Assembly: GCA_023251455.1 (NCBI GenBank)
Contig: JAHEYT010000034.1
Location: 1,659-65,658 of the forward strand
Length of the DNA: 64,000 nucleotides
Reading direction: 5' to 3'
Source: Bacteroidota bacterium
GTDB lineage: Bacteria > Bacteroidota > Bacteroidia > Bacteroidales > Prolixibacteraceae
A program made the translations under genes and the position numbers. Numbering within the stretch: the stretch's first letter is position 1; each line of letters begins with the position of its first letter. The notes under the pieces were generated by a model. It was not told where the DNA came from, did not search any database, and was given only the letters and a program-made list of their open reading frames with translations. This document shows, piece by piece, positions 1 to 9,199 of this stretch.

Positions 1-736
1 CTTTGTGCGAAAATTTTTCGCGCTTTTTAATCTTTCCTGAAATGAATTCTTGAGTCAGAATATGGGAATTGCTTTTGGTTTGATTGATGGCTTCGGGATG
101 TAACCCGATGGGCAGAACTGTCCATTCTCCGACGAATGGACAGTTTTCAGGAAAAAGAAAGCTCAGTTTCGGAAATTGGAAGGTAAGAGTGTGGCTGGCT
201 TTGATTATTGCTGAAAGATCATTACCCGAGTTGTCTTCTCCGAATAATCCGCTTGGAATATCGATTGAAATGACTTCAGCTCTGTACTGATTAATTTTTT
301 CAACGATCTTTTTCGCAAGTCCGTCCAATGGTTTATTCAGGCCTGAACCAAATAGTCCGTCGATGACAATTGCCTCAGCCGGTATTTCAGGAATTGAATC
401 TTCAGAATTTATTCTCTTCAGGATAACTTTGTTCTGTTCGTCCAGTCGTTCCCAGTTGGTTGCCGGATCGCCTTTGAGTTTGCGACCAAAATCTGCCAAA
501 TAAACTTTGCATTTCAGATTGCTCCAAGCCAACATCCGAGCAACAGCCAAGGCATCCCCTCCATTGTTCCCGGGGCCGGCAAACAGATAAACCTGCCGGT
601 CGTGATTTATGTTCTGGATTAACCAATCGGCTATTTTAAACGAAGCCCGCTCCATCAGGTCAATAGACGAAATGGGCTCCATTGTCATGGTCAATTGGTC
701 AATTCCGGCGATTTGTTTACAAGTGAAGAGTTTCAT
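1..736 (-). CDS. nnr: NAD(P)H-hydrate epimerase (YjeF N-terminal domain), 3' part cut by window edge
   Basis: The reading frame is open from an ATG at 734-736 to the left edge of the window, giving the first 245 residues. It repairs damaged NAD(P)HX; in most bacteria an epimerase domain is followed by an ADP-dependent dehydratase domain. Seen here is the epimerase part: GPGNNGGDALAVAR (54-67), IDGLFGSGLNKP (125-136) and SIDIPSG (157-163), which are the nucleotide-binding and catalytic motifs of the YjeF_N family. The position usually written GGDG reads GGDA. The dehydratase half, if present, lies left of base 1. The neighbour on the other side is divergent, so it is the first gene of its transcript here. 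Confidence 0.9.
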   Translation of the reverse strand, partial: MKLFTCKQIAGIDQLTMTMEPISSIDLMERASFKIADWLIQNINHDRQVYLFAGPGNNGGDALAVARMLAWSNLKCKVYLADFGRKLKGDPATNWERLDEQNKVILKRINSEDSIPEIPAEAIVIDGLFGSGLNKPLDGLAKKIVEKINQYRAEVISIDIPSGLFGEDNSGNDLSAIIKASHTLTFQFPKLSFLFPENCPFVGEWTVLPIGLHPEAINQTKSNSHILTQEFISGKIKKREKFSHK

Positions 737-946
737 CGGAGTCAAGTTTAAAGTCAAAAGTACGAAGTTTAAAGTGAAAAACTTCGGAAATGATGGATTC
801 GTTGATGTCTTTCGTAGCGTATATTTCGCTGGAATAATTTACTTTACGAATAAAAATAACTGATAAATTTTATCTGAATGTGGTAATAAGCCATAAATAT
901 TAAGGATTGCTGATAATAGTCAAATTTTATTCTTTAAAAACTTAGC

Positions 947-954
947 TATATTTG
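947..954 (+). promoter_or_regulatory. Bacteroidota -7 promoter element for the POT transporter
   Basis: TATATTTG fits the Bacteroidota housekeeping -7 consensus TAnnTTTG and lies about 50 bases before the ATG of the transporter gene. No clear TTTG -33 element is seen at the usual spacing, only an AT-rich stretch. Confidence 0.5.
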
Positions 955-1007
955 TCACTATTGCAAAAACTTACAACAAAATATTCACTTACTAAAAACA
1001 ATCGATT

Positions 1008-2819
1008 ATGCTGAAAGGACATCCCAGAGGGCTTTTAGTGGCATTTTTTGCCAACATGGGCGAACGCTTTGGATTTTACACAATGATGGCCATCCTGGTT
1101 CTGTTTCTTCAGGCCAGATTTGGATTGACTGAACAAGCTGCTGGTGATATTTACAGCTGGTTTTACTTCGGGATTTATGCGCTTGCCCTTATTGGCGGTA
1201 TATTAGCTGATTATACCAAAAAGTACAAGCTGGTTATATTCGCCGGAATCGCGATAATGCTTGCGGGTTATGCGTCGCTGGCAATTCCTGGGATGACGCT
1301 GACAGTTACCGTTATAAGCTTGTTTGTAATTGCTTTTGGGAATGGACTTTTCAAAGGAAACCTTCAGGCGGTGGTTGGTCAGTTATACGATGATCCGAAG
1401 TACTCGAAGATGCGGGATTCGGCATTTATGATCTTCTACATGGGGATAAATGTGGGCGCTTTCTTTGCTCCGTTTGCCGCAACCGGAGTTCGTAACTGGT
1501 GGTTGGGCAAAAATGGGTTGTTGCACGATGGTAGTCTTCCGTCACTTTGCCATCAATACATCAATGGAACTTTAACCGATACAACCCAGTTTACTGAACT
1601 GGCTACAAAAGCCAATGTCGCCGGTCCGGTGACTGACCTGGGAGCTTTTGCACAGAATTATCTTGATGTTTTCTCACGCGGATATAATTACGCTTTTGGC
1701 ATTGCTGCCGGTGCCATGATTATTTCCATGCTAGTCTATATTTTCTTCCAGAAATACCTTCCAAACAAAGAAAAACCAGTTGCAACAACTGATGCAAAAA
1801 CGGTTAAGACTGCTGAAGAAGCTAAAAGTTCGCAGACCAATCCGGTTGCTATTTTTGCTTCGTTGGCGGCCGCTACTGTTGTAACCGTTTTAACCGGATT
1901 AGTTCTCGACTATAAAACTGGGATGGCCTTTGGTTTATTCGCTGCTTTTGTGACGTGGATTACCATGATTTCGACTAAGGAAGAAAAACCAAAAGTTACC
2001 TCGTTGATCCTGGTTTTCTTTGTGGTGATTTTCTTCTGGATGTCGTTCCATCAAAATGGGCTGGCACTTACATTCTTTGCCCGTGACTACATTGTGAAAG
2101 AAGTTAGTGCGTTTACCTATTTGTTTTTCGATATGTGGTCAATTTTGGCCGTTATTGCTACCATTGCAGGTTTGTTTGTGATGATTGGTAAAGAAAAAAG
2201 CATAAATACCCGCCTGATTGGGGGAGGAATGACTCTTGTTGGCGGCGGCGTTGCTTATTATTTTATGAGTGGAAACGGAGCCTCAAATGCAATTGCTCCT
2301 GAAGTTTTCCAGTCGTTCAATCCGCTTTTTATTGTCGCTTTAACTACTTTGGTGATGGGTGTTTTTGCCATGCTGAACAAAGCTGGTAAAGAACCTTCAA
2401 CTCCGAAAAAAATCGGAATCGGGATGATTATCGCTGCGGGCGGATTTTTGCTGGTTTTGATTGCTTCCATCGGCTTGGTCTCGCCTCACGAATTGGCAGG
2501 GCAGGCTGTTCCTGATAGTTCAAGGGTTTCGCCATATTGGTTGGTAAATAGCTACCTCATTTTAACTGTTGCCGAATTATTCCTGAGCCCAATGGGACTT
2601 TCGTTTGTATCGAAAGTTGCTCCACAACGCTTCCAGGGATTGATGCAGGGAGGTTGGCTGCTGGCAACTGCGGTCGGAAACAAGCTGCTATTTGTTGGTA
2701 GTTTCTTCTGGGGAAAACTGGAACTGTGGCAATTATGGCTCATTTTCATCGTTTGCTGCCTGGTTTCAGCTGCGTTTATCTTCTCAATCATGAAAAAACT
2801 GGAATCGGCTACCAAATAG
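1008..2819 (+). CDS. POT/PTR family proton-coupled oligopeptide transporter
   Basis: A 603-residue inner-membrane protein with about 12-14 hydrophobic segments, of the proton-dependent oligopeptide transporter branch of the MFS, which imports di- and tripeptides. Family marks are the TM1 motif at 14-22, the PTR2 signature FYMGINVGAFFAP (143-155) and, near the C-terminus, AELFLSPMGLSFV. The canonical ExxERF of TM1 reads NMGERF (16-21): E19 and R20 are kept but the first Glu is Asn. In characterised POTs these charges take part in proton coupling, so coupling or substrate may differ. A charged loop of about 40 residues near 250-285 separates the two halves. It is followed by a good terminator, so it is probably monocistronic. 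Confidence 0.88.
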   Translation: MLKGHPRGLLVAFFANMGERFGFYTMMAILVLFLQARFGLTEQAAGDIYSWFYFGIYALALIGGILADYTKKYKLVIFAGIAIMLAGYASLAIPGMTLTVTVISLFVIAFGNGLFKGNLQAVVGQLYDDPKYSKMRDSAFMIFYMGINVGAFFAPFAATGVRNWWLGKNGLLHDGSLPSLCHQYINGTLTDTTQFTELATKANVAGPVTDLGAFAQNYLDVFSRGYNYAFGIAAGAMIISMLVYIFFQKYLPNKEKPVATTDAKTVKTAEEAKSSQTNPVAIFASLAAATVVTVLTGLVLDYKTGMAFGLFAAFVTWITMISTKEEKPKVTSLILVFFVVIFFWMSFHQNGLALTFFARDYIVKEVSAFTYLFFDMWSILAVIATIAGLFVMIGKEKSINTRLIGGGMTLVGGGVAYYFMSGNGASNAIAPEVFQSFNPLFIVALTTLVMGVFAMLNKAGKEPSTPKKIGIGMIIAAGGFLLVLIASIGLVSPHELAGQAVPDSSRVSPYWLVNSYLILTVAELFLSPMGLSFVSKVAPQRFQGLMQGGWLLATAVGNKLLFVGSFFWGKLELWQLWLIFIVCCLVSAAFIFSIMKKLESATK

Positions 2820-2886
2820 ATGCAATTCTTTTTTGGATAGATTTGATTTGGAAATTTTCAATCCAGAGATAAAAAACATACTTTTG

Positions 2887-2914
2887 AAGGAGCGGCTTTT
2901 GCTGCTCCTTTTTT
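2887..2914 (+). terminator. Intrinsic terminator after the POT gene
   Basis: A GGAGCGGC/GCTGCTCC stem with a short T-rich loop is followed by six T residues, 68 bases after the transporter stop codon. Confidence 0.8.
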
Positions 2915-2942
2915 ATGTCTTTCCAAATTCGAAAACACAGTT

Positions 2943-3761
2943 ATGCAGGCGAAACTTCTCAAAATGTGGATTGTTCTGGCCGTTTTTATTGGCTTGAATT
3001 CGTGCACGGTAAAAACAGTAAAGGATGTTCCGCCAAACTTTCAACCTTTTTTTGAAGAATATGGAGTGAAAGGTTGCTTCCTGATCTATGATGTGAAAAA
3101 CGACATTTACCAGATTTATAATTCGGCCCGCTGCGAACAAGGATATCTGCCCGCTTCTACTTTCAAAATACTGAATTCATTAATTGGCCTCGAAACTGGT
3201 GTGGTTACTGATGAGAATATGGTTATTCCGTGGAATGGAGTTGCAAGCTCGGTTGAAGAATGGAACCGGGATCATACCCTTGCCAGCGCTATTCAATATT
3301 CGGTTGTGCCCTATTTTCAGGAAGTAGCCAGACGGATTGGACCTGAGCGAATGAAGGAGTTTGTTGACGATTCGGACTACGGAAAAATGGACATTTCAAA
3401 AGAAACGATCGACCGCTTCTGGCTTTGGGGCGATTCGCGGATTACTCCATGGGAGCAGATGAATTTCATTCTTCATTTTTATACCAATAAGTTGCCGTTT
3501 TCTCAGGAAAATATTGATCTGGTTAAAAAACTCATAGTTCTGAAAAAGACAGACAACTGGACGTTTAGTGGAAAAACCGGTATGACTGTTCAGGATAACA
3601 ACAATGTTGGCTGGCTGGTCGGGTACCTGGAAGAAAATGGAAATACCTGGATCTATGTCTGCAATGTTGAGTCAGGACAAGACAATACCGAAAAATTCAA
3701 AGAAAGCCGTCGCGGTGTTGTTGAAAAGGTTTTTAAATCGATGGGATTGATGGAAGAATAA
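2943..3761 (+). CDS. Class D (OXA-type) serine beta-lactamase, lipoprotein
   Basis: A 272-residue protein with an N-terminal lipoprotein signal (hydrophobic 8-19, Cys21). The class D motifs are in order: STFK (72-75) with nucleophile Ser72 and the lysine that is carboxylated in this class; SVV (120-122); a YGN-box variant YGK (146-148); the conserved Trp region FWLWG (159-163); and KTG (211-213). Length fits OXA enzymes. It should hydrolyse penicillin-type beta-lactams in the periplasm, anchored to a membrane. The YGN to YGK change is unusual but Tyr-Gly is kept. There is no integron or transposon nearby, so it looks like an intrinsic chromosomal gene. A penicillin-sensor role, as in BlaR-type domains, is less likely because no membrane signalling domain is present. 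Confidence 0.88.
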   Translation: MQAKLLKMWIVLAVFIGLNSCTVKTVKDVPPNFQPFFEEYGVKGCFLIYDVKNDIYQIYNSARCEQGYLPASTFKILNSLIGLETGVVTDENMVIPWNGVASSVEEWNRDHTLASAIQYSVVPYFQEVARRIGPERMKEFVDDSDYGKMDISKETIDRFWLWGDSRITPWEQMNFILHFYTNKLPFSQENIDLVKKLIVLKKTDNWTFSGKTGMTVQDNNNVGWLVGYLEENGNTWIYVCNVESGQDNTEKFKESRRGVVEKVFKSMGLMEE

Positions 3762-3764
3762 AAA

Positions 3765-3809
3765 GTGTTCAGTCACAGTATTCAGTTCCCATTTCTGAAT
3801 ACTGAACAC
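3765..3809. repeat. Intergenic hairpin with duplicated arm
   Basis: The right arm CTGAATACTGAACAC pairs with a left arm GTGTTCAGT...ATTCAG that is interrupted by a six-base partial duplication. It lies between convergent genes, so it may end transcripts from both sides. Motifs built on CAGTATTCAG look like a dispersed repeat. Confidence 0.5.
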
Positions 3810-3826
3810 TGCGACTGATAACTTCC

Positions 3827-5740
3827 TTATCGTTTCACTTCAACCAATGCTCCATCAATAATTTTTACCACAACATCTTCGTCGAGCAAAGTGGTAATGT
3901 CGCCTAAATTGGTAGCATCGCCTTCGGCTACTTTCCGGAGTATCCGGCGCATAATTTTTCCTGAACGGGTTTTTGGTAATCCCGGAACAAGCTGGATTAA
4001 ATCGGGTCGTGCAAATGGGCCAATCATGTTGGTAACCGCCATTTTGATACTTTTCCGGATACCTTCTTCACCGCCGGTTGAAAGTTCGCCACAAACCACA
4101 AACGCATAAATTCCCTGTCCTTTGATCGAATGCGGGTAACCAACCACAGCCGATTCGTTTACCAGTGGGTGAGCATTGATGGCATTTTCAATTTCAGCAG
4201 TTCCAAGTCGGTGTCCTGAAACATTAATCACATCGTCAACACGGCCAAGTATGCGGTAATATCCGTCTTCGTCGCGCTGGGCGCCATCACCGGTAAAATA
4301 CATGTTTTTGAATGTGGCAAAGTATGTAAGCCTGAAACGTTCGTGATCGCCCCAAATGGTGCGCGCAATTCCTGGCCATGGAAATTTCAGGCAAAGGTTT
4401 CCTTTTACGCTATTCCCTGTCAGTTCTTTTCCAACTTCATTTACAATTACCGGCTGAATTCCAGGTAGTGGCAAAGTTGCAAACGAGGGTTTGGTCGGAA
4501 TAATCCCCGGTAACGGACTGATCATTACCCCACCGGTTTCGGTTTGCCACCAGGTATCTACAATCGGGCAGCGGTTGCGCCCAATGTGGTCGTGGTACCA
4601 ATGCCAGGCTTCTTCATTGATTGGTTCGCCAACGGTTCCCAATACTTTCAGCGATGATAAATCTTTATTGATAACAAAATCGTTACCCATGGCCAGCAGT
4701 GAACGGATGGCGGTTGGTGCCGTGTAGAACTGGTTGACTTTATATTTGTCAACAATATCCCAAAAACGTCCGGCATCGGGCCATGTTGGAATTCCTTCGA
4801 ACATCAGTGTTTGTGCACCATTCAGGAGCGGGCCGTAAACGATGTACGAGTGACCGGTAACCCAGCCAATGTCGGCCGTACAGAAATAAATATCACCGGC
4901 ATTATATTGAAATACATTGTGGAAAGTATAGGCCGAATAAACCATGTATCCGCCTGTTGAATGCACAATTCCTTTGGGTTTGCCTGTCGATCCTGAAGTG
5001 TAAAGAATGAACAGATTATCTTCAGCATCCATCTCCTCAGCTACACATTCATCCGATTGCCCCTCGATGGCTGCGTGCCACCAGATGTCGCGGCCTTCAA
5101 CCATTTTGATATTCGATTTGGTCCGTTCGTAAACGATTACCGTTTCAACGGTTGTGCAACTGTCCAAAGCTTCGTCAACGATATTTTTGAGTGGGGTAAT
5201 TTTTTCGCCACGGAAACCTCCATCGGCTGTAAGTACAATTTTGGCTTCAGCGTCAATAATTCGGTCGGCCAGTGAAGCAGCCGAAAATCCGGCAAAAACG
5301 ACTGAGTGAATGGCACCTATTCGGGCACATGCCAACATGGCAATAGTCAGTTCAGGGATCATAGGCATATAGATAGCCACCCGATCGCCCTTTTTAACGT
5401 CCATTTTTTTGAGTGTATTGGCGAATCGATTGACTTCTCTGTATAATTCGGTATAAGTTAATGTTCTTGATTGTTCCGCCGGATTGTTTGGTTCCCAGAT
5501 AATGGCAGGTTGGTTCCCGATCGTGTACAGGTTGCGTTCGAAAATATTTTCAGTAATGTTTAATTTTCCTCCTGAAAACCATTTGATTGACGGGCCTTCG
5601 AAGTCCCATTCCAGAACTTTATCGCAGCGTTTGTGCCAATAGAACCCTTCGGCCACTTCAGCCCAGAAAGCTTCCGGATTTGCAAGGCTTTTCTGATATT
5701 CGTGAATGTAACCCCCTAAACTGTGAATTTTTGCGGTCAT
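3827..5740 (-). CDS. acs: Acetyl-CoA synthetase (AMP-forming)
   Basis: A 637-residue cytosolic enzyme that activates acetate to acetyl-CoA through acetyl-AMP. Full length for Acs (usually about 640-660). It has the N-terminal ACAS_N region, the P-loop-like YTSGSTGKPKG (247-257), the DTWWQTETGG substrate/adenylate motif, the YFTGDGA hinge region and the C-terminal PKTRSGKIMRRIL with Lys595, the residue acetylated by protein acetyltransferases in other bacteria. The start ATG at 5740 gives the expected N-terminus. It is a single gene between a convergent beta-lactamase gene and a divergent TIM-barrel gene, and no sirtuin or acetyltransferase gene adjoins it. Confidence 0.96.
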   Translation of the reverse strand: MTAKIHSLGGYIHEYQKSLANPEAFWAEVAEGFYWHKRCDKVLEWDFEGPSIKWFSGGKLNITENIFERNLYTIGNQPAIIWEPNNPAEQSRTLTYTELYREVNRFANTLKKMDVKKGDRVAIYMPMIPELTIAMLACARIGAIHSVVFAGFSAASLADRIIDAEAKIVLTADGGFRGEKITPLKNIVDEALDSCTTVETVIVYERTKSNIKMVEGRDIWWHAAIEGQSDECVAEEMDAEDNLFILYTSGSTGKPKGIVHSTGGYMVYSAYTFHNVFQYNAGDIYFCTADIGWVTGHSYIVYGPLLNGAQTLMFEGIPTWPDAGRFWDIVDKYKVNQFYTAPTAIRSLLAMGNDFVINKDLSSLKVLGTVGEPINEEAWHWYHDHIGRNRCPIVDTWWQTETGGVMISPLPGIIPTKPSFATLPLPGIQPVIVNEVGKELTGNSVKGNLCLKFPWPGIARTIWGDHERFRLTYFATFKNMYFTGDGAQRDEDGYYRILGRVDDVINVSGHRLGTAEIENAINAHPLVNESAVVGYPHSIKGQGIYAFVVCGELSTGGEEGIRKSIKMAVTNMIGPFARPDLIQLVPGLPKTRSGKIMRRILRKVAEGDATNLGDITTLLDEDVVVKIIDGALVEVKR

Positions 5741-5935
5741 TGTTTATTTAATTAGGTTTATAAAGATGCTTGTATCCGAAACAATTAGAGTAGTAAACAA
5801 GTCAAACAAAATTTGGTTGACCAACAGTCGATTAGAATTTTATAGCTTGTTAAGCTTTTCGACACTTTTCTGTCAGATGTTGTATCAGATATGAAAAATT
5901 GTTATTTTCAACGGTGTTTACTAAACTACCTAACC

Positions 5936-6934
5936 ATGAGAACTAAACTGAATTTCTGCCTGTTGATTTCTTTTTTTCTGTTATCGGCACAATTGGTGGC
6001 ACAAAAACTTCCTACCGGAAATCCAAAAGATTTTAAAGTAAAAACCTGTCTGCATTCGGTGAGTTACATGGGCGTATGGCGTGGTCAGCCACAACTTACT
6101 GTTGATCAGTTTTTAGTTAAGGCAAAGGAATTGGGATACCAGGGAGTGATGCTGGCAGCCAAGCGGCCACATCTTTCGCCTCACGATTACGACAAGGCTG
6201 CACGGGTAAAACTTAAAGCTAAAATTGATTCGCTGGGACTGACACTGGTTGGGCTGGCCGGATATACCGATTTTACTGCCGGAATTGATAGGCCCGGAAT
6301 CCCGAATGCTGAAATTCAGGCTGCATGGGTTGGCGAATTGGCTGAGCTTGCCAATGACCTCGGTACTAAAGTGGTTCGCGTATTTACCGGATATGAACGC
6401 CCCGGAATTGCCTACGACAAACAATATGCTGAAGTGGTGAACGGTTTGAGAATGGCAGGGAAGCTGGCTGCCAAATATGATGTTACTTTGGTTGTACAAA
6501 ACCATCATGACATAGCTTTGCACCACGATGCCATGTACTGGCTGCTGAAAGAAGTGAATATGCCCAATGTCTTGGCTGGCTGGGATGCCTGGTCGCCAAC
6601 ACTCGAAGGGCTCAGCACGGAAGAAATTCGTCAGTCGATCCTGAAAATGAAACCTTTTCTGGCGCAAACCATCGCCGCCGATTATGTGCGGCAACCACGT
6701 TTAAGTTACGTGAACGATTTGACCAATTATTCGCCGCAGCAACCCGTTATGCGCGCCACCCAGATGGGAAAAGGAATCATCGACTACAAAGCATGGTTCA
6801 ACACCCTGAAAGAAATTGGTTATCAGGGCTGGGTAATTTACGAAATGTGCGAAGTGCTCGAAGGTGGCGGCTCAATGGAAAATATGGATCGCACCGCTAA
6901 AGTCTTCCTGGAATATATGAAACAATTTGAATAA
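5936..6934 (+). CDS. Secreted sugar phosphate isomerase/epimerase-like TIM-barrel protein
   Basis: Chosen from the internal ATG at 5936 because the following residues form a clear Sec signal peptide (hydrophobic core, then AQLVAQ); an upstream ATG at 5891 would put 15 extra residues before it. The mature part is an AP-endonuclease-2/xylose-isomerase-type TIM barrel, with strand-end motifs KVVRVFTGYE, VVQNHHD, AGWDAWSP and a C-terminal YQGWVIYEMCE that supply probable metal ligands (Glu, His, Asp). Such periplasmic proteins in Bacteroidota commonly accompany sugar-degrading enzymes, and the convergent neighbour is a DUF4038 glycosidase. The substrate cannot be told from sequence. Confidence 0.8.
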   Translation: MRTKLNFCLLISFFLLSAQLVAQKLPTGNPKDFKVKTCLHSVSYMGVWRGQPQLTVDQFLVKAKELGYQGVMLAAKRPHLSPHDYDKAARVKLKAKIDSLGLTLVGLAGYTDFTAGIDRPGIPNAEIQAAWVGELAELANDLGTKVVRVFTGYERPGIAYDKQYAEVVNGLRMAGKLAAKYDVTLVVQNHHDIALHHDAMYWLLKEVNMPNVLAGWDAWSPTLEGLSTEEIRQSILKMKPFLAQTIAADYVRQPRLSYVNDLTNYSPQQPVMRATQMGKGIIDYKAWFNTLKEIGYQGWVIYEMCEVLEGGGSMENMDRTAKVFLEYMKQFE

Positions 6935-6988
6935 TCTATAAATCATCCGAATGCCTCAAATGTGTTCATGTGTTCTGATAACAAGTTT

Positions 6989-8383
6989 TTATTTCCCCGG
7001 CGCTGCAAATCCGGCCTCTTTATTGTCGATTACGAGTACCCAATCGTTTCCGCGTCCACCGGTTGTTGGTTTGAACTCTTGTTTACCCACATTGATGACT
7101 TCTTTCAATTTAGTTGCTTCGCCAGTCCGCGGATTGAACCACCAAATGACAGATTGTTCCCAGCCCAGTCTTTCGAGATCGATATTTGCACCCCAACCTG
7201 TCGGTAGATAAACGAAAGCGTAGTTTTTACCTTTCGTAGCCACAACATAATCGGTCTCGGGCATGTAATCGTTGGAAACTATTTCCTGAAATGGAATTCT
7301 TTCTGTCATTGGCCGGCTTTCCATCAGGCGGCGAACATTGAGCATATCTACGGCACCGGGCAAATCCAAATCATCGTACCAGGTGTGGCGGGCAAATCCA
7401 ACAGGCTGACGATCGGGCGTAAGCATTTGCCAGATGGCATGACAGCCGTACGTATGACCAAATCCTCCTGAGAATAAATTCCAATAGGCAGCCTGACGAA
7501 CGTCAGCATCGTCGAACCAACCCAAAATTTCAGGTTTCCAATCGTGCGGATGGTCTTCGTAACGGGGCTCTCCGTCGAATGTTGGTTTTGTTGGTTTTAG
7601 CTGATAGTCTGGAATCAGTAGTTTTTTGTAGGCTGCATATGAGCGTTCGCCATGACCAGTTTGCATCATGTTAAAATCGAGCCAATCCTGATTTTGAAAC
7701 CATTTTGACGAACTTGATCCTCCTGAAGGATGGAAGGTCATCAAGTGGTTTTTGTCCACCGATTTTATTCCGGTAGCCAGCTCATTCCAAATTTCAAAAT
7801 TGGCATCGCCACCCTGTCGGTCTCCACCATTGATCCAGATGATGTTCGGAAAGTCTTTGTAGCGATTGCCAATCCATTTTCCGTAGGCGAAAGCATTTTC
7901 TTTATTAAAGATTATCGGTCCAACGCCCCATTGTTTGTCCACTTTGTCGCCCCAGGTGGGTAGCAGCCCAATGAAAATACCTTTCTCTTCCGCTTTCCTG
8001 ATGACCCAATCGACATGAGCAAAATACTTTTCGTTAGGTTGAGTCGGATCATTTCCGATTAGCGGTTTTTCGCCTTCCATATTGGGTGTGTTCAATCCAT
8101 CAAGCTCAGCCAGCGCAACTGCCTGAATTACTGTAAAACCTTTCTCACGGCGGTTCTCCAGATATCTTTCCGCATCAGTCTTGGTTAGCCGGTGAAACAA
8201 TTCCCAGGCGGTGTCGCCGAGGTAAAAGAAAGGTTTTCCGTTTTCAAATTCGAGGTTTCGGTGGTTTGACGAGACTTTGAGTTTGCCATTTTTGAAATTT
8301 ACTGATGGGCCTTGCCATTTGATTTCCTGAGCAAGGGCAGTAAAAATGACGAAGAACAGGAGAATAAATGCAATTGGTTTCAT
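6989..8383 (-). CDS. Secreted DUF4038 glycoside hydrolase (apiosidase/GH140-like) with C-terminal beta domain
   Basis: The start is set at 8383, where MKPIAFILLFFVIFTALAQ makes a signal peptide; an in-frame ATG at 8410 adds nine residues before it. The 464-residue product matches the DUF4038 TIM-barrel family, which includes apiosidases: FFYLGDTAWELFHRLT near the N-terminus, the WINGGDRQGGD and FDGEPRYEDHP segments holding likely acidic catalytic residues, and a C-terminal region (WWFNPRTGEATKL to the end) like the putative collagen-binding domain usually attached to these enzymes. It probably cleaves plant-type polysaccharide side chains in the periplasm or outside the cell. No SusC/SusD pair is nearby, so it is not in a canonical polysaccharide utilisation locus. 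Confidence 0.82.
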   Translation of the reverse strand: MKPIAFILLFFVIFTALAQEIKWQGPSVNFKNGKLKVSSNHRNLEFENGKPFFYLGDTAWELFHRLTKTDAERYLENRREKGFTVIQAVALAELDGLNTPNMEGEKPLIGNDPTQPNEKYFAHVDWVIRKAEEKGIFIGLLPTWGDKVDKQWGVGPIIFNKENAFAYGKWIGNRYKDFPNIIWINGGDRQGGDANFEIWNELATGIKSVDKNHLMTFHPSGGSSSSKWFQNQDWLDFNMMQTGHGERSYAAYKKLLIPDYQLKPTKPTFDGEPRYEDHPHDWKPEILGWFDDADVRQAAYWNLFSGGFGHTYGCHAIWQMLTPDRQPVGFARHTWYDDLDLPGAVDMLNVRRLMESRPMTERIPFQEIVSNDYMPETDYVVATKGKNYAFVYLPTGWGANIDLERLGWEQSVIWWFNPRTGEATKLKEVINVGKQEFKPTTGGRGNDWVLVIDNKEAGFAAPGK

Positions 8384-8493
8384 AGGTTTGTGTAGGTTTG
8401 GTACACTCAAAAATAGACTTTCTGATTAGCTTTGACAGTATTGCAGCACTATGTTATAGAATACCTTCAATCTTGATTTGTAAAAATAGCATC

Positions 8494-9138
8494 ATGGGAA
8501 AAATAGCTTTGATTATTGGAGCAACAGGCTTGGTTGGCCATCAGTTGCTGATTCAGCTACTCGATCATCCTGAATTTGAGAAAGTTCGGATTTTTGGTCG
8601 CAGGCCAATTGGAATGACTCATTCCAAGGTGGAAGAACAAATCATCGAATTTGATCAACCGGAAAGCTGGAAGTCATTGATTCAGGGCGATGTTCTGTTT
8701 TCATCTTTGGGAACAACCATAAAAACGGCGAAGACCAAAGAAAATCAGTATCGGGTTGATTTTACCTACCAATACGAATTCGCTAAAGCGGCTGCGGAGA
8801 ATGGTATTCCAACCTATCTTTTGGTTTCGTCGATGGGCGCTAACCCAAAATCTTCGGTGTTTTATTCCCGAATAAAGGGTGAGTTGGAAGATGCTGTTGC
8901 CAAACTACCGTTTCAGAAATTGTTTATTATCCGACCATCGATATTGGATGGCGACCGTCAGGAGAAAAGAGCAGGAGAGAAGGTTGGCCTGATCTTGAGC
9001 CGGTTCCTGACTAAATTTATCCTTAAGGCTTACCGGCCAACACCTGTAGATTTACTTGCATCAAAAATGATCCGTTTGTCGTTGGAGAAAGTGCCCGGAA
9101 TACGGACAATTGGAGGACTTGAATTGTTCCAGAATTAA
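8494..9138 (+). CDS. NAD(P)-binding Rossmann protein, HTATIP2/NmrA-like
   Basis: The start is the ATG at 8494, directly before the dinucleotide-binding strand; the longer in-frame GTG-type extension from 8398 would overlap the divergent glycosidase start. The 214-residue product begins MGKIALIIGATGLVG, whose GATGLVG (9-15) is the Rossmann glycine motif of extended or atypical SDRs. Later it has LLVSSMGANP and YSRIKGELE, with a Tyr and Lys at the SDR active-site spacing, then an IRPSIL strand. This matches the small TIP30/HTATIP2-type oxidoreductase family common in Bacteroidota. The substrate is unknown. Confidence 0.82.
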   Translation: MGKIALIIGATGLVGHQLLIQLLDHPEFEKVRIFGRRPIGMTHSKVEEQIIEFDQPESWKSLIQGDVLFSSLGTTIKTAKTKENQYRVDFTYQYEFAKAAAENGIPTYLLVSSMGANPKSSVFYSRIKGELEDAVAKLPFQKLFIIRPSILDGDRQEKRAGEKVGLILSRFLTKFILKAYRPTPVDLLASKMIRLSLEKVPGIRTIGGLELFQN

Positions 9139-9199
9139 ATTTTCTCAACCAAAACAGCTTTCATTCGTTTAGTATCGAAACAATAAAATTTCAGAAAAC

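Noticed and set aside
84..863. Several small open frames at the left edge (84-290, 402-626, 609-863)
   Set aside because: They are other-frame shadows of the truncated NAD(P)HX epimerase gene, whose own frame is open across 1-736.
6113..6694. 193-residue open frame on the minus strand inside the TIM-barrel gene
   Set aside because: Antisense to a clear coding region with a signal peptide; composition is that of a complement frame.
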